Assembly (NCBI GenBank): GCA_044226045.1
Contig: JBGAHR010000004.1
Coordinates: 90,544 to 154,543, forward strand
DNA from: Endoryza sp044226045
GTDB taxonomy: Bacteria > Bacteroidota > Bacteroidia > Chitinophagales > Chitinophagaceae
Length of the DNA stretch: 64,000 nt
Direction of reading: 5' to 3'
How positions within the stretch are numbered: the stretch's first letter is position 1; the number at the start of each line of letters is the position of its first letter. Shown here in pieces: positions 31,622-38,526 of the stretch. The notes below the pieces were generated by a model. The model saw nothing but the letters and a program-made list of their open reading frames with translations. It had not been told where the DNA came from and did no database searches. The translations under genes and the position numbers were made by a program.

Positions 31622-32026
31622 ATGGAGGTTAGAACAGCAGGACTATTACTGATCAGGGATCGAAAACTGTTGCTGGCATTCAGCCGGAACAAACAATGCT
31701 ATTATCTGCCGGGTGGAAAGCTGGATGGCACCGAAACTTCCGCCGAAGCCCTCTGCCGGGAAATAGCCGAAGAGCTGGACATGCATCTACAGCCAACCGA
31801 CCTGACGTATTACACTCATATCAGCGCCCCGGCTTTTGGGGAAAGTAATGGCATGATCATGGAACAGGATTGTTTCCTGGTTCAGTCAGCACAGGACCCG
31901 CGGGCCAGCGCAGAGATTGCGGAATTGAAATATTTCTCGCTTGCCGATTACCTGCTGGAACCGCAACAGGCTCCCGGCGCCATTCAGATTCTTCAACAAT
32001 TAACTACCGACCGGCTTATTGATTAA
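31622..32026 (+). CDS. NUDIX hydrolase
   Basis: 134 residues from the ATG at 31622; an in-frame TTG lies 18 bp upstream. The Nudix box is visible as 'GGKLDGTETSAEALCREIAEEL' split over residues about 32-54: G-x5-E-x7-RE-x2-EE, with Asp in place of the last conserved Gly. This is the site that coordinates Mg2+ and cleaves a nucleoside diphosphate linked to another moiety. Substrate is unknown. The next gene starts one base after this stop, so the two are translationally coupled. Confidence 0.87.
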   Translation: MEVRTAGLLLIRDRKLLLAFSRNKQCYYLPGGKLDGTETSAEALCREIAEELDMHLQPTDLTYYTHISAPAFGESNGMIMEQDCFLVQSAQDPRASAEIAELKYFSLADYLLEPQQAPGAIQILQQLTTDRLID

Positions 32027-32027
32027 T

Positions 32028-32522
32028 ATGAAGCGAATAGGACTGATCTCGGATACACATGCTTACCTCGATGAAAAAGTGTTTGAACATTTTTCATCCT
32101 GCGACGAAATCTGGCATGCAGGAGATTTTGGAACGATGGATATAGCTGATCAACTATCGGCTTTCAAACCATTGAAAGGAGTCTACGGAAATATTGATGA
32201 TGCGGCCATCAGAATGAGATTCCCGGAGCAACTGGTGTTCACCTGTGAAGGGGTGAAAGTGCTGATGCGGCATATCGGTGGCGCTCCACCGAAATACAAT
32301 CCGGAAACAAGAAAAGAGTTATTGCTCCATCAACCCCTCCTGTTTATCAGTGGGCATTCGCACATTCTGAAAATTATCTACGATGAAAAAATAAACTGCC
32401 TTCATATGAATCCGGGAGCGGCCGGAAAACAGGGTTGGCATAAGGTCAGAACCCTGATCCGGTTTACAATTGATGGGGCGAATATGAAAGACTGTGAGGT
32501 AATAGAATTGGGGAAAAGATGA
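32028..32522 (+). CDS. Metallophosphoesterase (YfcE/MJ0936 family)
   Basis: 164 residues from the ATG at 32028. The calcineurin-like metal site is clear: 'IGLISDTHAYLDE' (D-x-H), 'IWHAGDFG' (GD), 'KGVYGNIDD' (GN-D), and 'FISGHSHILKI' with 'MNPGAAG' at the end. Members are small Mn2+-dependent phosphodiesterases, and the cellular substrate is not known. It is coupled to the NUDIX gene by a one-base gap. Its 3' side opens into a spacer of TCAAAAG and GCAAACC units. Confidence 0.9.
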   Translation: MKRIGLISDTHAYLDEKVFEHFSSCDEIWHAGDFGTMDIADQLSAFKPLKGVYGNIDDAAIRMRFPEQLVFTCEGVKVLMRHIGGAPPKYNPETRKELLLHQPLLFISGHSHILKIIYDEKINCLHMNPGAAGKQGWHKVRTLIRFTIDGANMKDCEVIELGKR

Positions 32523-32539
32523 GGCGGGAAATCTGACAA

Positions 32540-32735
32540 AGGCAAAAGGCGAAATTCAAAATTCAAAAGTCAAAAGTCAAAAATCAAAAGTCAAAAGTAT
32601 AAATTAAAAAGTCTAAATTCAACAGTCAAAACTGTGAAAAGTACCAGGGGTTCAGGAACGCAAAGAAAAACTTGAATTCTCTTAACCGCAAACCGCAAAC
32701 CGCAAACCGCAAACCGCAAACCAACGAGAAACCAC
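32540..32735. repeat. Tandem TCAAAAG/TCAAAAT and GCAAACC units 5' of the aminotransferase gene
   Basis: About ten degenerate units of TCAAAAG/TCAAAAT/TCTAAAT fill 32555-32635. Then comes a segment containing TCAGGAACGCAAAG (32652-32665, also found inverted at 63618-63631), and then five GCAAACC heptads at 32687-32725. No gene was seen. Confidence 0.75.
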
Positions 32736-32751
32736 CTCAAAACATCTTCTT

Positions 32752-33906
32752 ATGAGTAGCAGAAACAACAATGCAAATTCCGTTGGCATCAGCCGCCGTA
32801 ACTGGCTTCGGCAAACCACCCTGGCTACTGTTGGACTTGGATTTTCTCTGCCCGCACTTGCCGGGGAAGATTATCTGCCGCATGCATTTGGCAGCGAATC
32901 CGGATTGATCAACCTGGGCTCGAACGAGAACCCCTATGGGATCTCTCCGAAAGCGAAAGAAGCGATCCTCGAAATGATTGGCCAGTCGAACCGATACCAG
33001 TTTAATGTACCCTCGCTTCAACCGTTTAGAAAAGAAATAGCCGAACATTATAAGGTAAAACCCGAACAATTACTGGTCACTGCCGGATCGGGAGAGGGCC
33101 TCAACCTGCTGGCGCGGCATTACAGTCAGGGTAACCTCGTTACTGCGAATATCACCTTTGGTATTCTCCCCAGCACCTCCCGGAAAATTGGTACCAAAGT
33201 AATTGAAGTTCCGCTAACAGCCGAGCGGGTACATGATCTGCCGGCATTATTATCTGCTATCAATAAGGAAACAAGCCTGGTATATATCTGTAATCCGGCC
33301 AATCCCACCAGTACTTTTATCAAGCCTTCTGTATTAAAGAGTTTTTGCACAGAGGCCTCCCGAAAAACTACTGTATTGGTAGATGAAGCCTATATCGATT
33401 TTCTGGAAGGAAGTGATTATGAGTCGATGGCCTCCCTGGCGGAAAGCAATCCCAATATTCTTGTCATCAGAACTTTTTCCAAAATACACGCGATGGCAGG
33501 CTTAAGAATCGGATTTATCATCGGACACCCCACTACCATCCGCCAGTTGGAGAAAAGTTACTTCGGCAGCACCAACTATTGTATCAGTAACCTGTCGATG
33601 GCCGCAGCCCTGGCGAGTCTGAAGGATCCCGGACACCAGGTGATGAGCCGGGAGAAAAATGCCGCTGCGCGCAAATACACTGTTGAAGAACTGAAAAAAA
33701 TGAATTACAATCCGGCTGATTCGCACACCAACTTCATTTTCTTCCCGATCCCGAATTATAAGGGGGATTTTGCAGGGGACATGTTTAAAAAGAATATAAT
33801 CTTAAGATCTGATAACAACCCTTCAGACAAATGGGCCCGGGTCAGTATCGGCCCGATGGAGGATATGAAGAAGTTTATTGAAGTGATGAAAGGAGTACGT
33901 GTTTAA
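32752..33906 (+). CDS. HisC-like PLP-dependent aminotransferase with a Tat export signal
   Basis: 384 residues. The N-terminus has a twin-arginine signal (SRRNWLR at residues about 14-20, then a hydrophobic TTLATVGLGFSLPALAG). The rest is a fold-type I aminotransferase of the histidinol-phosphate type: 'NLGSNENPYGISPKA', 'TAGSGEGLNLLAR', 'YICNPANPTSTFI', 'VLVDEAYIDFLEG' (PLP-N1 Asp), and 'TFSKIHAMAGLRIGF' with the PLP Lys at about residue 243. Tat export fits a cofactor-loaded enzyme sent folded to the periplasm. Its substrate there is unknown, and it is unlikely to be the biosynthetic HisC because the cytoplasmic his genes in this window are elsewhere. Confidence 0.88.
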   Translation: MSSRNNNANSVGISRRNWLRQTTLATVGLGFSLPALAGEDYLPHAFGSESGLINLGSNENPYGISPKAKEAILEMIGQSNRYQFNVPSLQPFRKEIAEHYKVKPEQLLVTAGSGEGLNLLARHYSQGNLVTANITFGILPSTSRKIGTKVIEVPLTAERVHDLPALLSAINKETSLVYICNPANPTSTFIKPSVLKSFCTEASRKTTVLVDEAYIDFLEGSDYESMASLAESNPNILVIRTFSKIHAMAGLRIGFIIGHPTTIRQLEKSYFGSTNYCISNLSMAAALASLKDPGHQVMSREKNAAARKYTVEELKKMNYNPADSHTNFIFFPIPNYKGDFAGDMFKKNIILRSDNNPSDKWARVSIGPMEDMKKFIEVMKGVRV

Positions 33907-34015
33907 CGTTTATCGTTTATGGTTTCACGTTTGCTTTTAGCAATTCGATTTACTCCGACAAATGGCGTTTTTTCTCCAGCGATAAACGATAAACCATAAA
34001 CGCTAAACGATAAAC
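33901..34015. repeat. Inverted repeat of CGTTTAT/GGTTTCA heptads between convergent genes
   Basis: Left arm 33901-33932, beginning inside the aminotransferase stop codon, and right arm 33981-34015 consist of CGTTTAT, GGTTTAT, CGTTTCA and CGTTTAG units in opposite orientation around a 48-bp centre. It has the same design as 5601-5704 with a different centre. It abuts a perfect bidirectional terminator. Confidence 0.8.
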
Positions 34016-34048
34016 AAAAAGGCGACTAATGTAGTTAGTCGCCTTTTT
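34016..34048. terminator. Bidirectional intrinsic terminator
   Basis: GGCGACTAA (34021-34029) pairs perfectly with TTAGTCGCC (34035-34043), flanked by AAAAA on the left and TTTTT on the right, so it can terminate both the aminotransferase gene and the convergent membrane-protein gene. Confidence 0.9.
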
Positions 34049-34050
34049 GT

Positions 34051-34485
34051 TTATTTCATTCCCGGGAACCAGGGTCTTCCGACCAATTCTCTGAAAGGCC
34101 AGGGTACTGCTGCCAGGATAAAGATCAGGGCAAGAACCAGCAGGATGGTAACTGCTTTGTAGTTGAGATCTTTCGATTTGCGACGGGCAATGGTGATCAA
34201 TACAATTGAGATGATCATCGATACGGGATGCTCTATCCAGTAAAAGCGATAGAATTTATCCTTCATCAGTTCAACTCCTTCCGGTAACCCTTTCAGGTAT
34301 CCAAATGGTCCGGCAATAACCTGGTACAATCCTATTAATAAAGTGACGTGTGCGCAGATCATTAGCCAAAGGCTTGTTTTTCTGATACCCGGATTTTTTG
34401 AAAACGCCTGAAATAACGTAATCAGCAGGAAGAGCAGAATTAACCAGCGTAAAATGTTATGCAGATGCAGTAAACCAGTTTCCAT
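34051..34485 (-). CDS. Four-span membrane protein, cytochrome b561-like topology
   Basis: 144 residues and four hydrophobic segments (about 13-27, 39-58, 88-102, 112-128). Conserved-looking His residues sit in the membrane at 'LHLHNILRWLILL' (two His near the start), 'MICAHVTLLIG' and 'WIEHPVSMIIS'. Paired intramembrane His recall heme-binding b-type cytochromes or COX15-like proteins, but I cannot assign a family. The ending 'GRPWFPGMK' is characteristic of a conserved Bacteroidota group (weak recollection). It shares the bidirectional terminator with the aminotransferase. Confidence 0.65.
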   Translation of the reverse strand: METGLLHLHNILRWLILLFLLITLFQAFSKNPGIRKTSLWLMICAHVTLLIGLYQVIAGPFGYLKGLPEGVELMKDKFYRFYWIEHPVSMIISIVLITIARRKSKDLNYKAVTILLVLALIFILAAVPWPFRELVGRPWFPGMK

Positions 34486-34562
34486 GATTGAACAGTTTAG
34501 TGATTGGTTGGTAAATAGACGATGTCAAAGCTACTTGCTCGACTTTAAACTACAAAAAGCAT

Positions 34563-35669
34563 CTATTCTACCCAATCCGCGATAAATACATTGGTATCAC
34601 GGGTACCGCCATTGTTTCGATTGCTGCAAAAAACGATCTTTTTGCCATTGGGGCTAAACATAGGGAAAGCGTCGAAGCCTTTGTCGCGGCTCACTTTTAC
34701 CAGTCCGCTTCCATCTTCATTCATGATGTATAAATTAAAGGGGAATCCTCTTTTATATTCATGATTGCTGGCAAAAATGATTCGCTTGTCATCCGGCATG
34801 TAGGCAGGGGCCCAGTTTGCCTGGCCAAAAGAAGAAACCTGCCGGGGTTGAGATCCATCCGCATTAGCCACCCAGACTTCCATATTGGTGGGAGCAACCA
34901 GGTTTTCGGCCAGCAGCTCTTTGTACTCTTTGATCTCTTCGGTCGTTTTGGGACGGGATGCACGCCAAATGATCTTCTTGCCGTCGTGACTGAACCAGGC
35001 TCCTCCGTCATATCCTATCATATTCGTAATTCTTTTCTCCTTGCCGGTTTTCAGGTCCATCACATACAGGTCGATGTCGCCGTCTTTGGTACTGGTGTAT
35101 AGCATCTTTTTGCCATCCGGCGAAAGTGTTGCTTCCGCATCATATCCGGGAGAATTGGTCAACTGCTTCACGATCTTTCCATTCAAATCAGCCATAAAAA
35201 TCTCATAGCTCGAATAGAGCGGCCATATGTATTTATTTCCGTATTTCTTCCGATCGGGCACTGGCGGACAGGTATCTGCGCCAAGATGAGTGGAAGCGTA
35301 TATTACATGTTTGCCATCTTTAGTAAAAAAGCCACAGGTGGTTCTGCCTTTACCCGTGCTGACCATTTTATAGGTAAACTTTTCGCCGGGTGCGGGTACT
35401 TTTCCAATGAACATCTGATCGCAATTGATCCCTTCTTTTGGATTTGTTTTCTGAAAAATGAGCCATTTCCCGTCGTAGCTGAAGTAGGCCTCCGCGTTAT
35501 CGCCTCCGAAAGTTAACTGTTGAACATTGCGGAAATGTTTCTCATCGGGGTATTGAATCGTATCTCCGGTCTGTTGAGTGAATCCATCGGGCTGAACTGG
35601 CTTACGAAAGGCAGCCACCGCCGCTGCCAGTGCCGGGACAATTAACAAAACCAATAAAACTTTCTTCAT
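34563..35669 (-). CDS. TolB-like PD40/WD40 beta-propeller protein, exported
   Basis: 368 residues from the ATG at 35669, which begins a good signal peptide (MKKVLLVLLIVPALAAAVAA). The frame is open 16 codons further but without signal character. Five or more PD40 blades are visible: 'AYFSYDGKWLIFQ', 'GFFTKDGKHVIYA', 'ATLSPDGKKMLYTS', 'AWFSHDGKKIIWR', 'PAYMPDDKRIIFAS', 'PMFSPNGKKIVFCS'. Such propellers bind peptides or proteins in the periplasm, with TolB as the model. No peptidase domain follows. It is divergent from the TPR lipoprotein at 35803, and each has its own -7 box. Confidence 0.85.
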   Translation of the reverse strand: MKKVLLVLLIVPALAAAVAAFRKPVQPDGFTQQTGDTIQYPDEKHFRNVQQLTFGGDNAEAYFSYDGKWLIFQKTNPKEGINCDQMFIGKVPAPGEKFTYKMVSTGKGRTTCGFFTKDGKHVIYASTHLGADTCPPVPDRKKYGNKYIWPLYSSYEIFMADLNGKIVKQLTNSPGYDAEATLSPDGKKMLYTSTKDGDIDLYVMDLKTGKEKRITNMIGYDGGAWFSHDGKKIIWRASRPKTTEEIKEYKELLAENLVAPTNMEVWVANADGSQPRQVSSFGQANWAPAYMPDDKRIIFASNHEYKRGFPFNLYIMNEDGSGLVKVSRDKGFDAFPMFSPNGKKIVFCSNRNNGGTRDTNVFIADWVE

Positions 35670-35691
35670 AAAAGGCTGATAATTTTGGGGC

Positions 35692-35699
35692 CAAAGATA
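35692..35699 (-). promoter_or_regulatory. -7 element (TATCTTTG) for the PD40 protein
   Basis: Exact TAnnTTTG match, 22 bp upstream of the ATG at 35669, with TTTG 23 bp further upstream as a possible -33 element. Confidence 0.5.
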
Positions 35700-35755
35700 T
35701 TCGCATTGCATCTGCAAATTGTCAAAAATTTGTCAGATGCCCGACCGAAATACAG

Positions 35756-35763
35756 TAGTTTTG
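35756..35763 (+). promoter_or_regulatory. -7 element (TAGTTTTG) for the TPR lipoprotein
   Basis: Exact TAnnTTTG match with TTTG about 23 bp upstream. It lies inside the longer open frame, which supports the later start at 35803. Confidence 0.5.
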
Positions 35764-35802
35764 CGCCTTTCCTGCGAGGGCTGTCAACGAATGTTTACAA
35801 AC

Positions 35803-36786
35803 ATGAAAAATCTATTATACCTGTTTTGGATGCTGGCCCTGGTGTCGGTTGGCTGTAAAAGCGACGAGCGAGATCAATATCTGTCCAGGCCTCCCTTCGC
35901 CTCTGTTACCGATAGTATTCGCCGATTCCCGGACCGGGCGGACCTTTACCTGCAGAGAGCCTTGCTTTTTTCCGAAAATAAGATGCCGGAATTGGCCACA
36001 CCCGACTATAAGAAAGCCTGGGAAATAGCCCAGGAGGAAGTAACGGCTCTTAATTATGCGTCCAACCTGATCATGATCAACAAAACGGATGAGGCACTGG
36101 CCTTATTAACCGATTGTCGCAAGAGATTTCCTAAGGATAGTGAAATAGCCCGCAGATTGGGAGAGCTGTATGCAAGCCGGGGAAGAAGAAAAGAAGCGCT
36201 TTCAGTATATGACGATATGATCCGCCAGGATTCCGGCAATTTTATGTCATGGTTTGAAAAGGGACGTTTGTTACTGAAGCTGGATGATAGTGCTGCAGCG
36301 ATCAATGCTTACGAAAAATCATTTGCCTTGCAGCCACTCTATTACAACGGGCTGGAACTGGCCAATATCTATTCGAACCAGAACAACCCGAGGCTGCTGG
36401 ATATCTGTGATTTTATCATTTCAAAAGACAGTACCGGCGAAATACTCGATGCCCGATTGCTGAAAGGGATTTATTATTCCAATCTCAAAAATTATCCAGA
36501 GGCATTGAAATATTTCGATGAGTGTATCCGGCTGAACTGGAAATTTGACCAGGCACATATAGAGAAAGGAATCGTGTTCTTCGATAAGAAAGACTATAAA
36601 CAGGCGCTGGAGTCTTTCAAAGTGGCTGCCACGGTTTCGAATACCAATCCGGATGCCTATTTCTGGATGGCCCGTTGCTTTGAGGAACTGAAAGACAAAG
36701 AGCAGGCCCGTGAAAATTATGAGACGGCCCTTACCTTCGATCCAATGATGGAAGAAGCCAAAGAAGGCCTGGAAAGAATAAAATAA
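35803..36786 (+). CDS. TPR-repeat lipoprotein
   Basis: 327 residues from the ATG at 35803. This start gives a lipoprotein signal (MKNLLYLFWMLALVSVGC, lipidation Cys18), and the promoter lies between it and the upstream TTG. The mature part is a solenoid of about seven tetratricopeptide repeats, for example 'ARRLGELYASRGRRKEALSV', 'MSWFEKGRLLLKLDDSAAAI' and 'DAYFWMARCFEELKDKEQAR'. It probably scaffolds a protein complex in the periplasm or on the outer membrane. Partner is unknown. rpe follows 54 bp downstream. Confidence 0.87.
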   Translation: MKNLLYLFWMLALVSVGCKSDERDQYLSRPPFASVTDSIRRFPDRADLYLQRALLFSENKMPELATPDYKKAWEIAQEEVTALNYASNLIMINKTDEALALLTDCRKRFPKDSEIARRLGELYASRGRRKEALSVYDDMIRQDSGNFMSWFEKGRLLLKLDDSAAAINAYEKSFALQPLYYNGLELANIYSNQNNPRLLDICDFIISKDSTGEILDARLLKGIYYSNLKNYPEALKYFDECIRLNWKFDQAHIEKGIVFFDKKDYKQALESFKVAATVSNTNPDAYFWMARCFEELKDKEQARENYETALTFDPMMEEAKEGLERIK

Positions 36787-36840
36787 AAACAGTCGACTTT
36801 ATAAATAGAAAAATCTCAATCAATTTCAAATATTCATCAC

Positions 36841-37491
36841 ATGCCACTTATCGCACCATCCCTGTTATCAGCCAATTTTTTAAACCTGCAGGCAGATTGC
36901 CAGATGCTCAATGAAAGTGAAGCAGACTGGTTTCATTTGGATGTGATGGATGGCCGGTTTGTACCCAATATCAGTTTCGGGCCCATGCTGATTGAGTTTT
37001 TCAGAAAATCTACCACTAAAGTCTGCGATGTTCACCTTATGATCGAGGAGCCGGAAAGATATGCGGAGGCTTTCAAAAAAGCAGGAGCGGATATCCTCAC
37101 CGTACACGTGGAAGCCTGCCGCCATCTGCACAGGAATATTCAGCAGATCAAATCTCTGGGTATGCAGGCAGGGGTGGCTGTAAACCCACACACGCCGGTG
37201 GATGTTTTAAAAGATATTTTGCCTGATATAGACGTGGTTTGCCTGATGAGTGTAAACCCCGGATTCGGTGGTCAGTCGTTCATAACCCATACCCTTTCCA
37301 AAATCCGATCATTGCGTACCATGATCAACACCTGGAATCTACCGGTAAAAATTGAAATCGATGGCGGCGTTACCCTCGAAAATGCGAAGTCGATAGTAGA
37401 TGCAGGCGCTGATGTGTTGGTGGCCGGCAATACGGTTTTCAAATCTGCCAACCCGAAAGAAACAATCAGCCAGCTGCGGAAGATTGTATAA
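36841..37491 (+). CDS. rpe: Ribulose-phosphate 3-epimerase
   Basis: 216 residues, TIM barrel. It interconverts ribulose 5-phosphate and xylulose 5-phosphate in the pentose phosphate pathway. Hallmarks are 'IAPSLLSANFLNL', 'WFHLDVMDGRFVPNISFGP' (metal-binding His and catalytic Asp), 'VCDVHLMIEEP', 'LMSVNPGFGGQSFI', and 'IEIDGGVTLENA' with the second catalytic Asp. Its last 26 bp overlap the 3' end of the convergent lipoprotein gene. Confidence 0.97.
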   Translation: MPLIAPSLLSANFLNLQADCQMLNESEADWFHLDVMDGRFVPNISFGPMLIEFFRKSTTKVCDVHLMIEEPERYAEAFKKAGADILTVHVEACRHLHRNIQQIKSLGMQAGVAVNPHTPVDVLKDILPDIDVVCLMSVNPGFGGQSFITHTLSKIRSLRTMINTWNLPVKIEIDGGVTLENAKSIVDAGADVLVAGNTVFKSANPKETISQLRKIV

Positions 37492-38419
37492 ATTTTTTTG
37501 GCTGATCTTCCATCTTGAGGTACATCTGTTCCAACACAGAATGCGTGGCATAAATCCAGCTGGGTGCCTTGATCCAGTTGAATTCATAGTCAACAATCAG
37601 ATCATGCAGTATACGATAGGCCTTGAATGCCTGTTTTGAGTTGTAGAAACAATCCAACCAGCTATCCTGCACCGATTCCCTGTCGACAAGACCAATCCCA
37701 CCGCTGTACCACTCAAAAATCTTCGGAAGCCCTACAAAATTGATTTCCGACTGTTGCTTTTTGATATTATCCCGGTAAAACAAGGCGAAAAACCGAACAG
37801 CCTGTTTGGTCCTTTCATAAATCAGACTGTCATTTTCGGATTTTGTGGGCTTGATCATCCAGCGAATATTGTCCGGATAAAACGGATCCCATTGGTTGTG
37901 CGGCTGTCGGTATCCGGTCCCTTTAAGTCTCAGTTCCCTGCTGCCGCCATTGACCAGCGGCGTTGCGAGCAACAGGTAACTGGGGTTAATGCTTTTTACC
38001 TGGAATTCTTTGGTGATATTTGGTTTGAAAGTGAGCTCCAGCATAATTTTTCCATTTTTTACACTGGCTTTCCAGTTCCCTATTTTCAAATGCCCCCTGG
38101 GATTTTCCACTACCTGGAAATCGTCGAAGAAAACCAGCCCGGGAAAAATCCGTTTGCCTTTTTCATCCAGCACCTGATCGATAGATTCCACATCATCCAT
38201 CTTTTCGAGTTCCCAATGCTGACAAAGAAGCGTAGCGAGCTGGGTTTTGGCAGACTGCTCGATCTTCACCATGGCTGTATCGCGGTCTTTGATGAGTAAT
38301 TCCTGTATTACAAACGCAGTTGAGTCCTCATCGGAGCTCTTTTCTTCTGTCCGGGAGGTACCCGAACGGCAGCCCACAATCAGCCAAAGCAGAATTAACG
38401 GCAACAAACGATGGATCAT
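37466..38419 (-). CDS. Lipoprotein of unknown function
   Basis: 317 residues from the Met that starts a clean lipoprotein signal (MIHRLLPLILLWLIVGC, lipidation Cys17). An upstream in-frame TTG adds 11 residues without adding signal character. After a short acidic linker comes a domain with 'ATLLCQHWELEKMDDVESID' and 'DFQVVENPRGHLKIGNWKAS', resembling lipocalin-like or META-type 'residual weight' lipoproteins in the first half. The second half is helical and rich in aromatic residues. I do not recognise a named family. The gene overlaps the end of rpe by 26 bp tail to tail. Confidence 0.7.
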   Translation of the reverse strand: MIHRLLPLILLWLIVGCRSGTSRTEEKSSDEDSTAFVIQELLIKDRDTAMVKIEQSAKTQLATLLCQHWELEKMDDVESIDQVLDEKGKRIFPGLVFFDDFQVVENPRGHLKIGNWKASVKNGKIMLELTFKPNITKEFQVKSINPSYLLLATPLVNGGSRELRLKGTGYRQPHNQWDPFYPDNIRWMIKPTKSENDSLIYERTKQAVRFFALFYRDNIKKQQSEINFVGLPKIFEWYSGGIGLVDRESVQDSWLDCFYNSKQAFKAYRILHDLIVDYEFNWIKAPSWIYATHSVLEQMYLKMEDQPKKFIQSSAAG

Positions 38420-38526
38420 GGCGGAAAGTTCTGGTTTATACGGTGTTGACAAAATAAAATCCGGTTTTTTCTGTTTTACAACTGACTACATTTTCGACTA
38501 ATTTACAGCGTTCAAAATTCTATCGG

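Noticed and set aside
37466..37491. Frameshift or misassembly suspected where rpe and the lipoprotein gene overlap
   Set aside because: Both proteins end naturally and the overlap is tail to tail by 26 bp, which is normal for compact convergent genes.
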